DNA from: an uncultured Clostridia bacterium
GTDB taxonomy: Bacteria > Bacillota > Clostridia > Oscillospirales > Ruminococcaceae
Direction of reading: 5' to 3'
Length of the DNA: 64,000 nucleotides
Assembly: GCA_947628385.1 (NCBI GenBank)
Contig: CANQZS010000001.1
Location: 46,441 to 110,440 of the forward strand
This document shows positions 34,027-42,725 of the stretch, piece after piece. Position 1 is the first letter of the stretch. The number at the start of each line of letters is the position of its first letter. A model generated the notes under the pieces. It worked only from the letters and a program-made list of their open reading frames with translations. It searched no databases and was not told the origin of the DNA. Position numbers and translations under genes: made by a program.

Positions 34027-34713
34027 TTAATGACTTTCGGGCATTGGGATATACTTCCCTATCCTTGCCGCAAGCTCACGGATGTTGACTGTCTGAAGCC
34101 ATACCTTACCCGGACCTGTAAGGACAGTGAGGAACATTCCCTCGCCGCCGAACATTATATTCTTGAACCCTTTTACAACCTCGACCGAATAACCTACGCT
34201 CTTTTCAAAGAACGCCACATTACCGGTGTCTACCTTTATCCTTTCGCCGGGCGCAAGGTCGATTTCCTTTAGGCTTCCGTCAAGCTCCAAGAACGCCGTT
34301 CCTTCACCTGTCAGCTCCTGAAGGATAAATCCCTCACCGCCTACAAGACCTCTCATAAACGATTTTGTAAATACCGTTTTGAGATTTACACCTTCCTCCG
34401 CGCATAAAAACGCGCCCTTTTGAGCTATGTACTCGTGCATGGAGTCAATTACTACCGGTTTTATCTCGCCCGGCGTTGTCGATGCGAAGGTGATACTTTC
34501 GTTATCCTTATCTGCCGTATATGTTGCCATAAACAAAGAATCGCCCGAAAATACCCTCGCAAGACCTTTGAATATCCCGCCTTTGGTATTGGTCGTCATA
34601 GAGATATTATCACTCATCCATGACATACCGCCCGCTTGTGTGTATATCGCCTCACCCTTGTTAAGTGCAAATTCTACAGCGGGCATTGTGTTTCCGAAAA
34701 TGTTATACTGCAT
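34027..34713 (-). CDS. AIM24/TIGR00266-family protein
   Basis: A 228-residue beta-rich protein with the family pattern: AGGMSWMSDNISMTT near the start, GGEGFILQELTGEGTAFLE in the middle and GGEGMFLTVLTGPGKVWLQT near the end. Family members form a double beta-solenoid-like fold; their role in bacteria is not settled. Last gene of the envelope operon behind L8. Confidence 0.88.
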   Translation of the reverse strand: MQYNIFGNTMPAVEFALNKGEAIYTQAGGMSWMSDNISMTTNTKGGIFKGLARVFSGDSLFMATYTADKDNESITFASTTPGEIKPVVIDSMHEYIAQKGAFLCAEEGVNLKTVFTKSFMRGLVGGEGFILQELTGEGTAFLELDGSLKEIDLAPGERIKVDTGNVAFFEKSVGYSVEVVKGFKNIMFGGEGMFLTVLTGPGKVWLQTVNIRELAARIGKYIPMPESH

Positions 34714-34743
34714 TGTCCTATACTCCTCTCGTATATATTTTTA

Positions 34744-36309
34744 TTACTCTCCCCATGTTATACTGTACTCCGAGCCTTTTCCATCCTGGTACGGTTCCAT
34801 CGAAAAGCGGTCTGTCCATAAGAACAGTTTTGCGTGTACTTCCGGCTTGTTCTCCACTTCCAATGTTACTTGATTACTCTCTCCGGCTTTTATACCCATG
34901 ACAGACCGTATATCCATAAGCCGTCCTGTTTCATCATATACAGCCAGTATCTGATGTAGGTTAGGTATATCCATTTCTGTCCGGTTGATTATCTGTCCTG
35001 TAAATGCTTGCGCAGCCGTATCGTATGATATATCGGTTATGACACCGTACGTGCTGTCAGGGTTATCTTCTTCTATGCCTGTCAGCCGGTTATATATTCT
35101 TTGAAAATCTACCATGCCGTAACCTGTATTTATGTCATATCCCTTATCTTCAAGGTCAACAGATGTTTCTTTGAGCAGTTCCTTAAACTCCGTCGCTGTT
35201 AAATTGGGGTTTATCTGCTTCGCACCGGCAGCGGCAGCGGTGACTATCGGTGCTGAAAACGATGTACCGTTATCCGGTATATAGCTGCTTCTGGTAGTTA
35301 ATAGGTCATAGCTGCCGACAATAATATCCTTACCCGGCGCAGTAACCCATACGGAATTGTTTGCAGTCGAAAAGTCGGCTTTTACATATTCCGTTCCTTT
35401 CCTCTCGACCGCTCCTACGCCTATAACGTTATCACAGTTGGCAGGATAAGTCAAGGCATTTCCTTTCTTGCCGTCATTTCCGACAGCAGCGATAACAATA
35501 GTCCCCGATTCGGTTAGCTCGTTTATGTATTCGTTTAACAGTTCTATCAACTCAATATTGGTCTCATCCGTGGTATCTAACGCATTTCCGAGACTTATAT
35601 TTACAACATCGAGGTTTTGTGTTTGAGCATAAGCCAAGCCAAGCAGTAGTGTACTTGCCGACATCATCTGTGTTTCTTCATCGTATATACGTATAGGGAC
35701 GATGGTACAGTCGTTTAATATCCCTGCCATACCTATACCGTTATTGCTTTTAGCCGCAATAACACTGGCAACCTTAGTCCCATGCCCTGTATAATCGGTA
35801 ACATCATATAAATGTTCCTCGTCGTCGTTCATGTACGCTGCGGTATTGATACCTTGTTCTATGTTCTGCTTTGAGAAGTCCAAGAAATCAGTATTTATAC
35901 CCGAATCTATTATGCCGATGCGTATATCTTTGCCGGTTATGCCGCTTTTGGTATATTCGGGTATGTTACAAGCCTCAAACTGCCACTGCTGCGGATAGTA
36001 TTGGTCATTGGGAGCGGTGTATGCGTCATATTCCTCTAACGGTATATCCTTTATAACAAACTCAATATCTTCAGCTTTGAATTTGCTTTGTATATCTTCT
36101 TTGCTCTTTGCATGATATATGTCCGCGCCTATACCGTTCCCGTCATCACTCATAAGTCGAAAATCATTGTTTTTGAGCTTAACAATATATCCGTACTCCG
36201 AATACCCCAATTCATCAACGTTAAACTCCTGTTCCGCTGCGGATACGGGGATATATTGACATACAAAGCAAGCTATGACTGAAAGTGTAATAATAAATAT
36301 TCTTTTCAT
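34744..36309 (-). CDS. secreted subtilisin-like serine protease (S8)
   Basis: A 521-residue protein with signal peptide MKRIFIITLSVIACFVCQY (cleavage likely after SAA). The catalytic triad is visible: Asp in IGIIDSGIN, His in GHGTKVASVIAAK, Ser in GTSFSAPIV. A C-terminal beta domain of ~100 residues follows the protease domain. It could mature or degrade surface proteins, or process a peptide. Directly downstream of a metallo-beta-lactamase-fold gene. Confidence 0.93.
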   Translation of the reverse strand: MKRIFIITLSVIACFVCQYIPVSAAEQEFNVDELGYSEYGYIVKLKNNDFRLMSDDGNGIGADIYHAKSKEDIQSKFKAEDIEFVIKDIPLEEYDAYTAPNDQYYPQQWQFEACNIPEYTKSGITGKDIRIGIIDSGINTDFLDFSKQNIEQGINTAAYMNDDEEHLYDVTDYTGHGTKVASVIAAKSNNGIGMAGILNDCTIVPIRIYDEETQMMSASTLLLGLAYAQTQNLDVVNISLGNALDTTDETNIELIELLNEYINELTESGTIVIAAVGNDGKKGNALTYPANCDNVIGVGAVERKGTEYVKADFSTANNSVWVTAPGKDIIVGSYDLLTTRSSYIPDNGTSFSAPIVTAAAAGAKQINPNLTATEFKELLKETSVDLEDKGYDINTGYGMVDFQRIYNRLTGIEEDNPDSTYGVITDISYDTAAQAFTGQIINRTEMDIPNLHQILAVYDETGRLMDIRSVMGIKAGESNQVTLEVENKPEVHAKLFLWTDRFSMEPYQDGKGSEYSITWGE

Positions 36310-36314
36310 ATCCC

Positions 36315-37259
36315 TTACCTCTTTTTCACTGTTATGTTATGCCCGTCAGATGTCATGAATATATCGCCCTGCTCGTCTGTCCTGTATACCGTCACTCCCG
36401 CGTCCCGTAATCTGCTTAGTGTGCTTTCATCGGGGTGTCCGTAGCTGTTATCCTTGCCGCAGGAAATAACGGCATATTTTGGCATTATTTCACGCAGGAA
36501 CGGATACGTGGTGGATGAACTCGAACCGTGGTGTCCTACCTTTAACACGTCCGCTTCAAGGTTGTATCCTTTACTTGCTATGTCAAATTCCCCTTCACGT
36601 TCCAAATCACCCGTGAACAGAAAGCTTGTATCACCGTAAATGACCTTTAACACTATAGATGTATTATTTATATCCTCGTAATTCTCACGCACAGGTCCCA
36701 AGAATACCACCTTACCGTTTCCAAACTGTATCTCGTCGAGAGGTTGGGGATGTATAACGGTCAGACCTTGCGCCGATACCTTTTTTATAAAGTTCGTGTA
36801 TGCTTTACTGTCCGAAGTTGTTTCAGGCGCATAAACCATACCGGCATCAGCAACCGATAAAGCACCCGATAATCCGCCTACATGGTCCTCGTGCGCATGA
36901 GTGCATACAACATAGTCGATATAGTCTATGTTGTTACGCTTCAGGACAGAGGCTATAACGTCACTGTCTGCAACATTACCGCCGTCAATCAGCATTGTTT
37001 GACCGTCTGCTTGAAGTAATGCGCTGTCTGCCTGTCCCACATCTATAAACTGTACCGATAATTCCGAGCTTTCCGGTACTTCGGTATGTTCTTCCGGCAA
37101 GGATGTCGCCGGAAATGTGGTAGGTGTTGTTGTTACGGTAGGTGTGGCATTGTGACGGTTTAAGATTTTAGCCGGGATACCGCCGTAAATGACTCCCGCT
37201 GCAACTATGACAAGCGCAAATACAGCAATGAATATGTTTTGTTTGGTTCGCTTCTTCAA
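36315..37259 (-). CDS. ComEC/Rec2-like metallo-beta-lactamase-fold hydrolase
   Basis: A 314-residue protein with an N-terminal membrane anchor (residues ~8-28), a Thr/Pro-rich linker and a metallo-beta-lactamase domain: FIDVGQADSALL, metal ligands THAHEDH (120-126), FTGDLE and KVGHHGSSSS. This is the free-standing form of the ComEC C-terminal nuclease-like domain. It would act outside the membrane, possibly on DNA or nucleotides. The start is a TTG 10 bp after AAAGGG, since no ATG fits. Confidence 0.88.
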   Translation of the reverse strand: MKKRTKQNIFIAVFALVIVAAGVIYGGIPAKILNRHNATPTVTTTPTTFPATSLPEEHTEVPESSELSVQFIDVGQADSALLQADGQTMLIDGGNVADSDVIASVLKRNNIDYIDYVVCTHAHEDHVGGLSGALSVADAGMVYAPETTSDSKAYTNFIKKVSAQGLTVIHPQPLDEIQFGNGKVVFLGPVRENYEDINNTSIVLKVIYGDTSFLFTGDLEREGEFDIASKGYNLEADVLKVGHHGSSSSTTYPFLREIMPKYAVISCGKDNSYGHPDESTLSRLRDAGVTVYRTDEQGDIFMTSDGHNITVKKR

Positions 37260-37333
37260 CGCAAATCAACCCTTTCTGTTATATTATATATTATTTTAAC
37301 GCCTTTTGAAAGGCGTAATTTTCGTAAGTAAAA

Positions 37334-37366
37334 TAAAAAAAACTGTCCGCAAAAACACAGACAGCG
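37334..37366 (-). terminator. terminator after the PspC gene
   Basis: Stem CTGTC/GACAG with a 12-nt loop followed by eight T, downstream of the PspC gene. A weak promoter (TATAAT near 37284) may restart transcription for the MBL gene. Confidence 0.65.
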
Positions 37367-37422
37367 TAACAAGTAATCGGGTAATGTATTTTTCTGTCTG
37401 TTATTATTGGATGACCGAGCCG

Positions 37423-37467
37423 TGGGATGCCCCTGCCGCTTAAAATGAAGCAGTAGTAAGCATCCCA
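37423..37467 (-). other. GGGATGC/GCATCCC hairpin between pspC and MBL genes
   Basis: A 7-bp stem with a long loop containing GGCAGGGGCATCCC, a string also present in M module 6 next to tmRNA (56775-56790). Possibly a decayed copy of that family. Confidence 0.4.
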
Positions 37468-37483
37468 TACCGGTGTTAATCAG

Positions 37484-37732
37484 TTATTCTGTCTCGGTCT
37501 TCTCTTCAGCGGGTTTTTCGCTCTGCGGTGAACGGTGCGAAATTACGAGTCCCGCAATAAGATACGCAATCACAACGGGTTTATATGCTACAAACAGGAC
37601 TGTAAGCATTGCAACGACGCGAACTATTGCAATTTTGGCTCCTGTTTTTTCGGCAATTCTTTTACAAACGCCGAATATTACCTTGTCGTCCTTTGAGAAC
37701 ATTTTGATTGCTTTTTCCAACATAGCCTTCAT
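37484..37732 (-). CDS. PspC-domain protein
   Basis: An 82-residue protein: MFSKDDKVIFGVCKRIAEKTG followed by a hydrophobic segment and an RxxPQSEK tail, the minimal PspC domain of phage-shock-type stress proteins. Likely membrane-associated. First gene of the envelope operon behind L8. Confidence 0.85.
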   Translation of the reverse strand: MKAMLEKAIKMFSKDDKVIFGVCKRIAEKTGAKIAIVRVVAMLTVLFVAYKPVVIAYLIAGLVISHRSPQSEKPAEEKTETE

Positions 37733-37784
37733 GACTATCTCCTCCTTAAAAAAATCGTTTTTATATGTACGTATATATAAAAAC

Positions 37785-37973
37785 GACAGATATACTTATA
37801 TACCTGTCGTCATAATTTTTAACTTTATTTGAGTTTATACAGAAAAGGAACTTTATTGTCAAATTCCTTTCCCGCCCTAAACATAAAAAAAGAGGAAAAG
37901 TATACACTTTCCTCTTAAAAAAAACTTCATATCCTTTATGCTTCTATTATATCACATTTTTAGTATTTGTCAA
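37785..37973 (-). promoter_or_regulatory. leader module L8, longer form
   Basis: Promoter TTGACA (37968-37973), 16-bp spacer, TATAAT (37946-37951). First terminator hairpin 37885-37917 (GAGGAAAGT/ACTTTTCCTC then seven T). A further hairpin (37842-37872, AAAGGAA/TTCCTTT) is inserted before the usual second hairpin (37791-37811, ACGACAG/CTGTCGT then T run). Confidence 0.85.
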
Positions 37974-37997
37974 GCATTTTAGTAAAAAAATCTCCGG

Positions 37998-38126
37998 GGA
38001 AAGTGGACTGTTATACGTTACCAAGGACGTGGACTGTTATATGATGAGCGCGACGTGGACAGTTATATAACTTCTTGTATGGTGACAAGCGTAAATTCGG
38101 GTTGTCCCACCCCTATATATAAAGCT
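37998..38126 (-). promoter_or_regulatory. M module 4 with three GTCCAC repeats
   Basis: GGGGTGGGACAACCC hairpin, GAATTTA, CTTGTCACCATACAAG stem, AAGTTATATAAC and three (TATAAC)AGTCCAC or TGTCCAC repeats at plus-strand 38003, 38030 and 38055, spaced 25-27 bp. It lies upstream of leader L8. Confidence 0.6.
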
Positions 38127-38139
38127 CATACGCTTTTTG

Positions 38140-38214
38140 GAGCGACCTATCAGAGAAGAAAAAGCAAAAAGGATAAACAAAACTTCTCTTTACGGAATAG
38201 ATAATAGGTCACTC
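38140..38214 (-). repeat. S stem copy 2
   Basis: Outer stem GAGTGACCTAT/ATAGGTCGCTC with interior almost identical to copy 1 at 11152-11226; the two copies differ mainly at outer-stem positions. Confidence 0.65.
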
Positions 38215-38244
38215 AAAAAAGCCTACGAACCTTTTTACCCCTTC

Positions 38245-38301
38245 TATATATAAAGGTGAGAAATTTTTCACGTTTTTTTGATAAAAAATTGTATAAACTT
38301 A
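38245..38301 (-). repeat. U block copy 2
   Basis: Minus strand AAGTTTATACAATTTTTT, ATCAAAAAAACGTG and TTCTCACCTTTATATATAG, matching 11731-11783 with few changes. It adjoins the S stem as in the other two copies. Confidence 0.5.
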
Positions 38302-38354
38302 GAAAAATTTTTCCCCCCATTTTTTGTGCAATAGGTTCAAAGATATAAATTATC

Positions 38355-38481
38355 TTGACTTTTGGGCAAAAATGTGGTATAATACCATCATAGAAAAAAT
38401 CGTTTTATATAATCGTCCAAATTAAAAGCAGAAAAATAGGTATAGTTTGGTGTCATACGGCACAGCTATATCTATTTTTTT
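38355..38481 (+). promoter_or_regulatory. plus-strand promoter plus attenuator
   Basis: TTGACT (38355-38360), 17-bp spacer, TATAAT (38378-38383), then a hairpin AATAGGTATAG/CTATATCTATT (38435-38476) and eight T ending about 20 bp before the ATG of the 38500 gene. The sequence differs from the minus-strand modules but the promoter-terminator-gene order is the same. Confidence 0.7.
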
Positions 38482-38499
38482 AGAAAGAGAGTGATAAGA

Positions 38500-39063
38500 A
38501 TGTTAGAACAATTCATGAAAGACAACGCCTCTGAATTAGAGGCAATCCGTAACAATGTCCTTACGGAATTACAACCCGTTAATGACAACAGCATTGTATT
38601 TACACCAATGTACGTTGATGCCCGTATTTACGAAATCGCGAAGCGTTATACGAATATGGGTATGCCGTCAAGAAATAAGCTCGCAGCTATACGCCGGAGC
38701 TTGAAAAAAACTCTCCCGCAGGATGCGGCGTACTTAAAAACAAAGAATAGACTGCCTATTCGTCTCGTAGACAGCAGCACAGTCGATATTGCCATGCCCC
38801 TGAGAACCCGCGATGAAGCACGTCAGTTATATGCCGATAACAAGGCTATGATTGATTGCAGCGTTGAACAGAGCATTGTTCAGTATTATGAGCATGAGCA
38901 GTACGAGTACATCTGCGAAATAGCAAAAACGTGCGTTATAGAAACGCTTATGTATCACGCAGACGCGCCCGTAGATGCCATTTCAACCTATTTCAAGCCT
39001 GAACTTATGCTTGAATTTGAATATCTTCGTTCCCAGAATGGAGAGAAAGTTATTGCATTGTGA
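38500..39063 (+). CDS. hypothetical protein
   Basis: A 187-residue mainly helical soluble protein starting MLEQFMKDNASELEAI. I prefer the ATG at 38500 to an upstream GTG because AGAAAGAGAG is spaced correctly for it. No motif recognised. Single gene with its own attenuated promoter and a strong terminator. Confidence 0.65.
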   Translation: MLEQFMKDNASELEAIRNNVLTELQPVNDNSIVFTPMYVDARIYEIAKRYTNMGMPSRNKLAAIRRSLKKTLPQDAAYLKTKNRLPIRLVDSSTVDIAMPLRTRDEARQLYADNKAMIDCSVEQSIVQYYEHEQYEYICEIAKTCVIETLMYHADAPVDAISTYFKPELMLEFEYLRSQNGEKVIAL

Positions 39064-39070
39064 CGACAAC

Positions 39071-39100
39071 AAAAAAAGGATTCGCTTGAATCCTTTTTTT
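39071..39100. terminator. convergent bidirectional terminator
   Basis: AAAGGATTC-gctt-GAATCCTTT with A7 on the left and T8 on the right, between convergent genes. Confidence 0.85.
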
Positions 39101-39121
39101 TTATGCTTTTTTTATGCTTTT

Positions 39122-39856
39122 TTATTCGGCATCAAAGCCTTTAGAGGTTGCCTCGTTATATGCTTCCATTACGCGCATAGCCTGCTTATATGAAGGCTTT
39201 TCGTTGGCTTTAAGTCTATTTATAACAGACTTGAGTATTTTCAACTGCCAACCTGCGAGGTTATTGGTGGCATTCGCCCATTTCAGCAGCTTTTCCCATG
39301 TTTTTGCAGAAAGTGTGACAACCTTATCTATTGTCTCGCCCTCATAATCGGGGAAAGCACCGGCTGTCGCATACTGATTTAACGGCTCCGACGAAGTGGC
39401 TATTGCCGGGTCTGTGTCGGATACGCTCTGTTCCTTTCTGTTATATGAAACAAGCGAAGCGTCGTGGATATAAAGCTTTGTTCTTCCTATAGACAGCGGC
39501 AGGAATGTCTTTATGTATATGTTATTTATAACCATACCGTCAACATTCTCGTACCCGGTGCGCAGGAAGAACCCAATTTGCTGTTCATGGTCGAACAGGA
39601 ATGTTTCCTCATTGTCAAGAACCGCATAGAACACGTCTTCGTTCTCGGTGAGAAGGTCGATACAATTTTCAACCCAGAGGGTATCACCGTCAACACCATC
39701 GCGCTCTTTGCCGCGTCTGCTCAAATGCGCGTTACAGTGAATAATGAAATTCATACCGTCAATCTCACGGAATTGTGCGTATTCATAATTGTTTTTCTCG
39801 ACGAGCCTTGACATCGCCATCATTCTTTCTCTGTCTGCGATTTTCTTTACTTCCAT
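39122..39856 (-). CDS. hypothetical protein
   Basis: A 244-residue soluble protein. C-terminal helices (NNLAGWQLKILKSVINRLKAN) resemble parts of large phage or plasmid replication-associated proteins, but there is no clear motif. Last gene of the L9 operon. Confidence 0.55.
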   Translation of the reverse strand: MEVKKIADRERMMAMSRLVEKNNYEYAQFREIDGMNFIIHCNAHLSRRGKERDGVDGDTLWVENCIDLLTENEDVFYAVLDNEETFLFDHEQQIGFFLRTGYENVDGMVINNIYIKTFLPLSIGRTKLYIHDASLVSYNRKEQSVSDTDPAIATSSEPLNQYATAGAFPDYEGETIDKVVTLSAKTWEKLLKWANATNNLAGWQLKILKSVINRLKANEKPSYKQAMRVMEAYNEATSKGFDAE

Positions 39857-39915
39857 TGTTCTTATCCTCCTTGAAAATATATAAAAGAATAAAAATTCTT
39901 TTATCTTTGAAATCG

Positions 39916-40338
39916 TTAATCGAAACGGCGTTCGATAAAGAATCCGTATGTCCCGTCTCTCAAAAGCGGTATAAGCTCACCGAACTCTGTTGCTGTGATA
40001 GCATAGAATGAGATAGGCTTAATATCGGCGTTTTCCTGACAGGTCATAAACTGTTCCACAGCATCTTCGGGATATGTTGTATCGGCAGCAACGAACGGAC
40101 TTTTCGCGTTCATGTACTTCCAAAAATTCTTTGTCTTGTACCTGTGTCGCAGTTCCGATACGCCTGTGATACAATCCTTGTATTCCTTAATGCCGATTTT
40201 GCCGTTTTCGTCTTTGCAAAGTGATTTTAAGACTTGAAACCAGATAACATCATCACCCGTAAAGATACGAATTATGACACAATTCTGCGGTTCAATGTCT
40301 GTGATTTTTTCCATATCGTGTTTCAAAATCCTTTTCAC
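39916..40338 (-). CDS. hypothetical protein
   Basis: A 140-residue protein. The GTG at 40336-40338 is the likely start, preceded by AAAGGAGAGGAG; an ATG nine codons in is the alternative. Its end (GELIPLLRDGTYGFFIERRF) echoes VLPHLANGVYCFLFEEE in the 22162 protein, hinting at a shared domain. Confidence 0.55.
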   Translation of the reverse strand: MKRILKHDMEKITDIEPQNCVIIRIFTGDDVIWFQVLKSLCKDENGKIGIKEYKDCITGVSELRHRYKTKNFWKYMNAKSPFVAADTTYPEDAVEQFMTCQENADIKPISFYAITATEFGELIPLLRDGTYGFFIERRFD

Positions 40339-40382
40339 TTTACTATCACTCCTCTCCTTTGTATTGTTTTGGTTTTAATAGG

Positions 40383-40583
40383 TCAGTTGATGATTTCAAG
40401 CATGCCACGACTGATGTCGTAAGTGCCGCTGAAATAATCATCAAACCAGATAGTAATTCTGTTTATAGGTCTGTCATGGTATACAAGTATATCGGTAATT
40501 GTACCGGTTTTGCCGCATACATTTGTCATATCCTTACCCCCACAAACGCGAACTCTATCGCCTATCGCAAATAACTCTTGCAT
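40383..40583 (-). CDS. small GDRVRV-family protein
   Basis: A 66-residue protein, MQELFAIGDRVRVCGGKDM, starting after GAAGGAGGACAAAACA. It is a short member of the element's GDRVRV family (SH3/KOW-like barrel) and keeps the CGKTGTI motif seen in the longer members. Confidence 0.65.
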   Translation of the reverse strand: MQELFAIGDRVRVCGGKDMTNVCGKTGTITDILVYHDRPINRITIWFDDYFSGTYDISRGMLEIIN

Positions 40584-40605
40584 TGTTTTGTCCTCCTTCA
40601 AAAAA

Positions 40606-40815
40606 TTATTCGATTGTTTTAATATTCCAGTAGTACAAATCCCCATCCGTGAACATGATAGATGCGCCGTTATCTGAAATTTCAGCATCTTCAATAACAC
40701 CAACGCATTCCATATACTGCTTACGCATATTGCTATATGCGGCTTTATATGATTTGAATGTGCGGATGGAAATATCCGTTGAAACATTATCCGCGCCTAA
40801 AACGCAATACTGCAT
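40606..40815 (-). CDS. hypothetical small protein
   Basis: A 69-residue protein, MQYCVLGADNVSTDISIRTF. No motif. Ribosome site AAAGGAGCG. Confidence 0.55.
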   Translation of the reverse strand: MQYCVLGADNVSTDISIRTFKSYKAAYSNMRKQYMECVGVIEDAEISDNGASIMFTDGDLYYWNIKTIE

Positions 40816-40834
40816 TGTCCTTCACGCTCCTTTT

Positions 40835-41413
40835 CTATCTTCTCGGTCCAACGCCGTTAGGGTCCTTATCATTGGCACCCAACCGCTTCTGCACATTTTC
40901 ATACTTCACTCCTATATCACCGGTTAAGGTGACAGAAGCTTTAGATATGCAGTTAGTTTTGAACCATTCATTTATATTATCCGCAGCCTCTTTCTTTGTC
41001 ACAGGCTCTTCAAACGTAAATGAAATAGTTACTTTCCTTGCGATATTCTCGTCGGCAAGACCTACGATAGGATTTACCCATGCTTTTTTCTCCTCCGTTA
41101 TTAACTCAAACATACCATTGTCCAAATGAAAATCGGATTTGATATTTGGATTGTCCCAAATGATGTATAACCGCCATGCTTTTATTTTAGAGCCATCCGA
41201 CATAACATGGGTTATGCCTTCAACCATATCAACCACGCCTGTTTCTCCGCAAAGGCGTTTCATATTATCAACAAATCCAAGCGGAGTGTTAATATATGCC
41301 GCGCAAGGGAGACCAAGGTCATCAAAAAGCGGGTTTTTCTTCATCCCAAACTCTTTTTCCATATCCTCCCATGAACGAACGCGAACTCTGTCGCCTTCCT
41401 TAAATTTTCTCAT
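40835..41413 (-). CDS. GDRVRV-family protein
   Basis: A 192-residue protein. Residues 1-90 are the MRKFKEGDRVRVRSWEDM domain with CGETGVVDMV and the W-N-HLDNGMFELI closing motif shared by 44436, 48852, 49455 and 57915. The C-terminal ~90 residues are unique. Start chosen by AAGGAGGGAAAAACA. Confidence 0.65.
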   Translation of the reverse strand: MRKFKEGDRVRVRSWEDMEKEFGMKKNPLFDDLGLPCAAYINTPLGFVDNMKRLCGETGVVDMVEGITHVMSDGSKIKAWRLYIIWDNPNIKSDFHLDNGMFELITEEKKAWVNPIVGLADENIARKVTISFTFEEPVTKKEAADNINEWFKTNCISKASVTLTGDIGVKYENVQKRLGANDKDPNGVGPRR

Positions 41414-41432
41414 TGTTTTTCCCTCCTTATAA

Positions 41433-42026
41433 TCACTCTGTAACGCCGATAATCTTATCAAGTACGGCTTTCATCTCGGCAATATCATCTTTTGAGGCAT
41501 CCGCCCATAAAACAAACTCTTCGACATAATGCACAGTCAATCTTGCATTACTGCCGCACGTATCTACGAAGTTCAAAAGATTTCTCGCCGAATTTTTCTC
41601 TATCGCTTCCATAAAAGCTTCTTTCTTTGATGGCATGCAGAGTTTCAACGATATAGCTATATCAATTAACGCAGCCGCGTTTTTCCACCAATCGTCATTC
41701 CATTTTAAGTTTTCGAGCCATTCAACGGAATTTGTAACGTCGTCAAGGATGTCGCCGAGTCGATTATGACCGCTTTCCTTTATAGCTTCAACAACGTCAA
41801 AAAGATAGGTGACGTGTCTGTCGGGTGATACCTGTATGTTTACAAGTATTTTACCCGGTTCCTGAACCACATCTTTAGCTATGACTTTTGCCGAGTAAAC
41901 ACTCTCATCGCCATAAGCGTTCAAGTCCTCTTGACTGATGTTAGGTTCGACATTCGTCTTTTTTATAAGACGAACGTAGCCGGCTACCATGTTGAAATTG
42001 AATAAATCCCATACTCTGTTTCTCAT
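41433..42026 (-). CDS. hypothetical protein
   Basis: A 197-residue acidic helical protein starting MRNRVWDLFNFNMVAGYVR. No family recognised. First gene behind leader L9. Confidence 0.6.
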   Translation of the reverse strand: MRNRVWDLFNFNMVAGYVRLIKKTNVEPNISQEDLNAYGDESVYSAKVIAKDVVQEPGKILVNIQVSPDRHVTYLFDVVEAIKESGHNRLGDILDDVTNSVEWLENLKWNDDWWKNAAALIDIAISLKLCMPSKKEAFMEAIEKNSARNLLNFVDTCGSNARLTVHYVEEFVLWADASKDDIAEMKAVLDKIIGVTE

Positions 42027-42069
42027 TTTAATCTCCTCCTAAAAAAATATCTTTTTAATCTTTGTATAT

Positions 42070-42214
42070 ATAAAAAAGACAATGGCTCGCGTCTTAATTA
42101 CCATTGTCTTGTAACTTGAAAATAAAAAAAAGAGAAAGTATACAACTTTCCCTCTTTTATGTGAAACTTCATATCTCTATGTTTCTATTATACCATAATC
42201 TATCAATTTGTCAA
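42070..42214 (-). promoter_or_regulatory. leader module L9
   Basis: Promoter TTGACA (42209-42214), 16-bp spacer, TATAAT (42187-42192). First terminator hairpin 42123-42157 (GAGGGAAAGT/ACTTTCTC then eight T); second 42077-42110 (AGACAATGGT/GCCATTGTCT). Confidence 0.85.
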
Positions 42215-42233
42215 GAGAATATTTTTATGAGCT

Positions 42234-42712
42234 AATTGTAAAATTTTTATTACAATTTGCAAAAAGGTCTTGTATTATTTTGCTTTTTGTGGTATAATAC
42301 AGGCATGATGAATTACAAGACAAAAAACGATATAGTTTACGCCTGTAAGTATCACATTGTCTGGTGTCCGAAATATCGGCGTAAGGTTTTGGTAGACAAC
42401 ATTGCTGCACGGCTGAAGGAGCTGATTAAGGAAGTCTGCGGCGAGATGGACGTTGATATAATTGAAATGGATATAAAACCGGACCATGTGCATCTGATAG
42501 TTGAGGTTTGCCCTCAATGTGGGGTTCACAAGGTAGTAAAGGCTATCAAGAGGCGGACGGCAAATATTCTCCGTGACGAGTTTCACGAGCTTTGCACCAA
42601 ACTGCCGTGCCTATGGACAAACTCGTATTTCATAGCTACCATTGGAGAAGCTTCGCAGACGGACATTCAGATATACGTGCAGGCGCAGAAAACGTCACAA
42701 AGGCAAAAATAG
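42234..42712 (+). mobile_element. IS200-type insertion sequence (extent uncertain)
   Basis: A left-end hairpin (AATTGTAA/TTACAATT, 42234-42257), a promoter (TTGTAT 42270-42275, 17-bp spacer, TATAAT 42293-42298) and a tnpA gene. I see no tnpB and no clear right-end hairpin, so the boundaries are uncertain. Confidence 0.65.
42305..42712 (+). CDS. tnpA: IS200/IS605-family Y1 transposase TnpA
   Basis: A 135-residue HUH transposase. The HUH pair is in KPDHVHLIVEV and the catalytic tyrosine is likely in IQIYVQAQ near the C-terminus; YHIVWCPKYRRKVL is the usual opening. The enzyme cuts single-stranded DNA at hairpins by a 5'-phosphotyrosine link. Length matches stand-alone IS200 enzymes, so it may be active. 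It sits at the 5' side of a plus-strand gene cluster and its promoter could read into it. Confidence 0.9.
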   Translation: MMNYKTKNDIVYACKYHIVWCPKYRRKVLVDNIAARLKELIKEVCGEMDVDIIEMDIKPDHVHLIVEVCPQCGVHKVVKAIKRRTANILRDEFHELCTKLPCLWTNSYFIATIGEASQTDIQIYVQAQKTSQRQK

Positions 42713-42725
42713 GAGGGAAAGAAAA

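Noticed and set aside
42234..42712. IS605-type element with TnpB and guide RNA
   Set aside because: Only tnpA is present; the following genes are small phage-type proteins and no TnpB-like sequence is visible.
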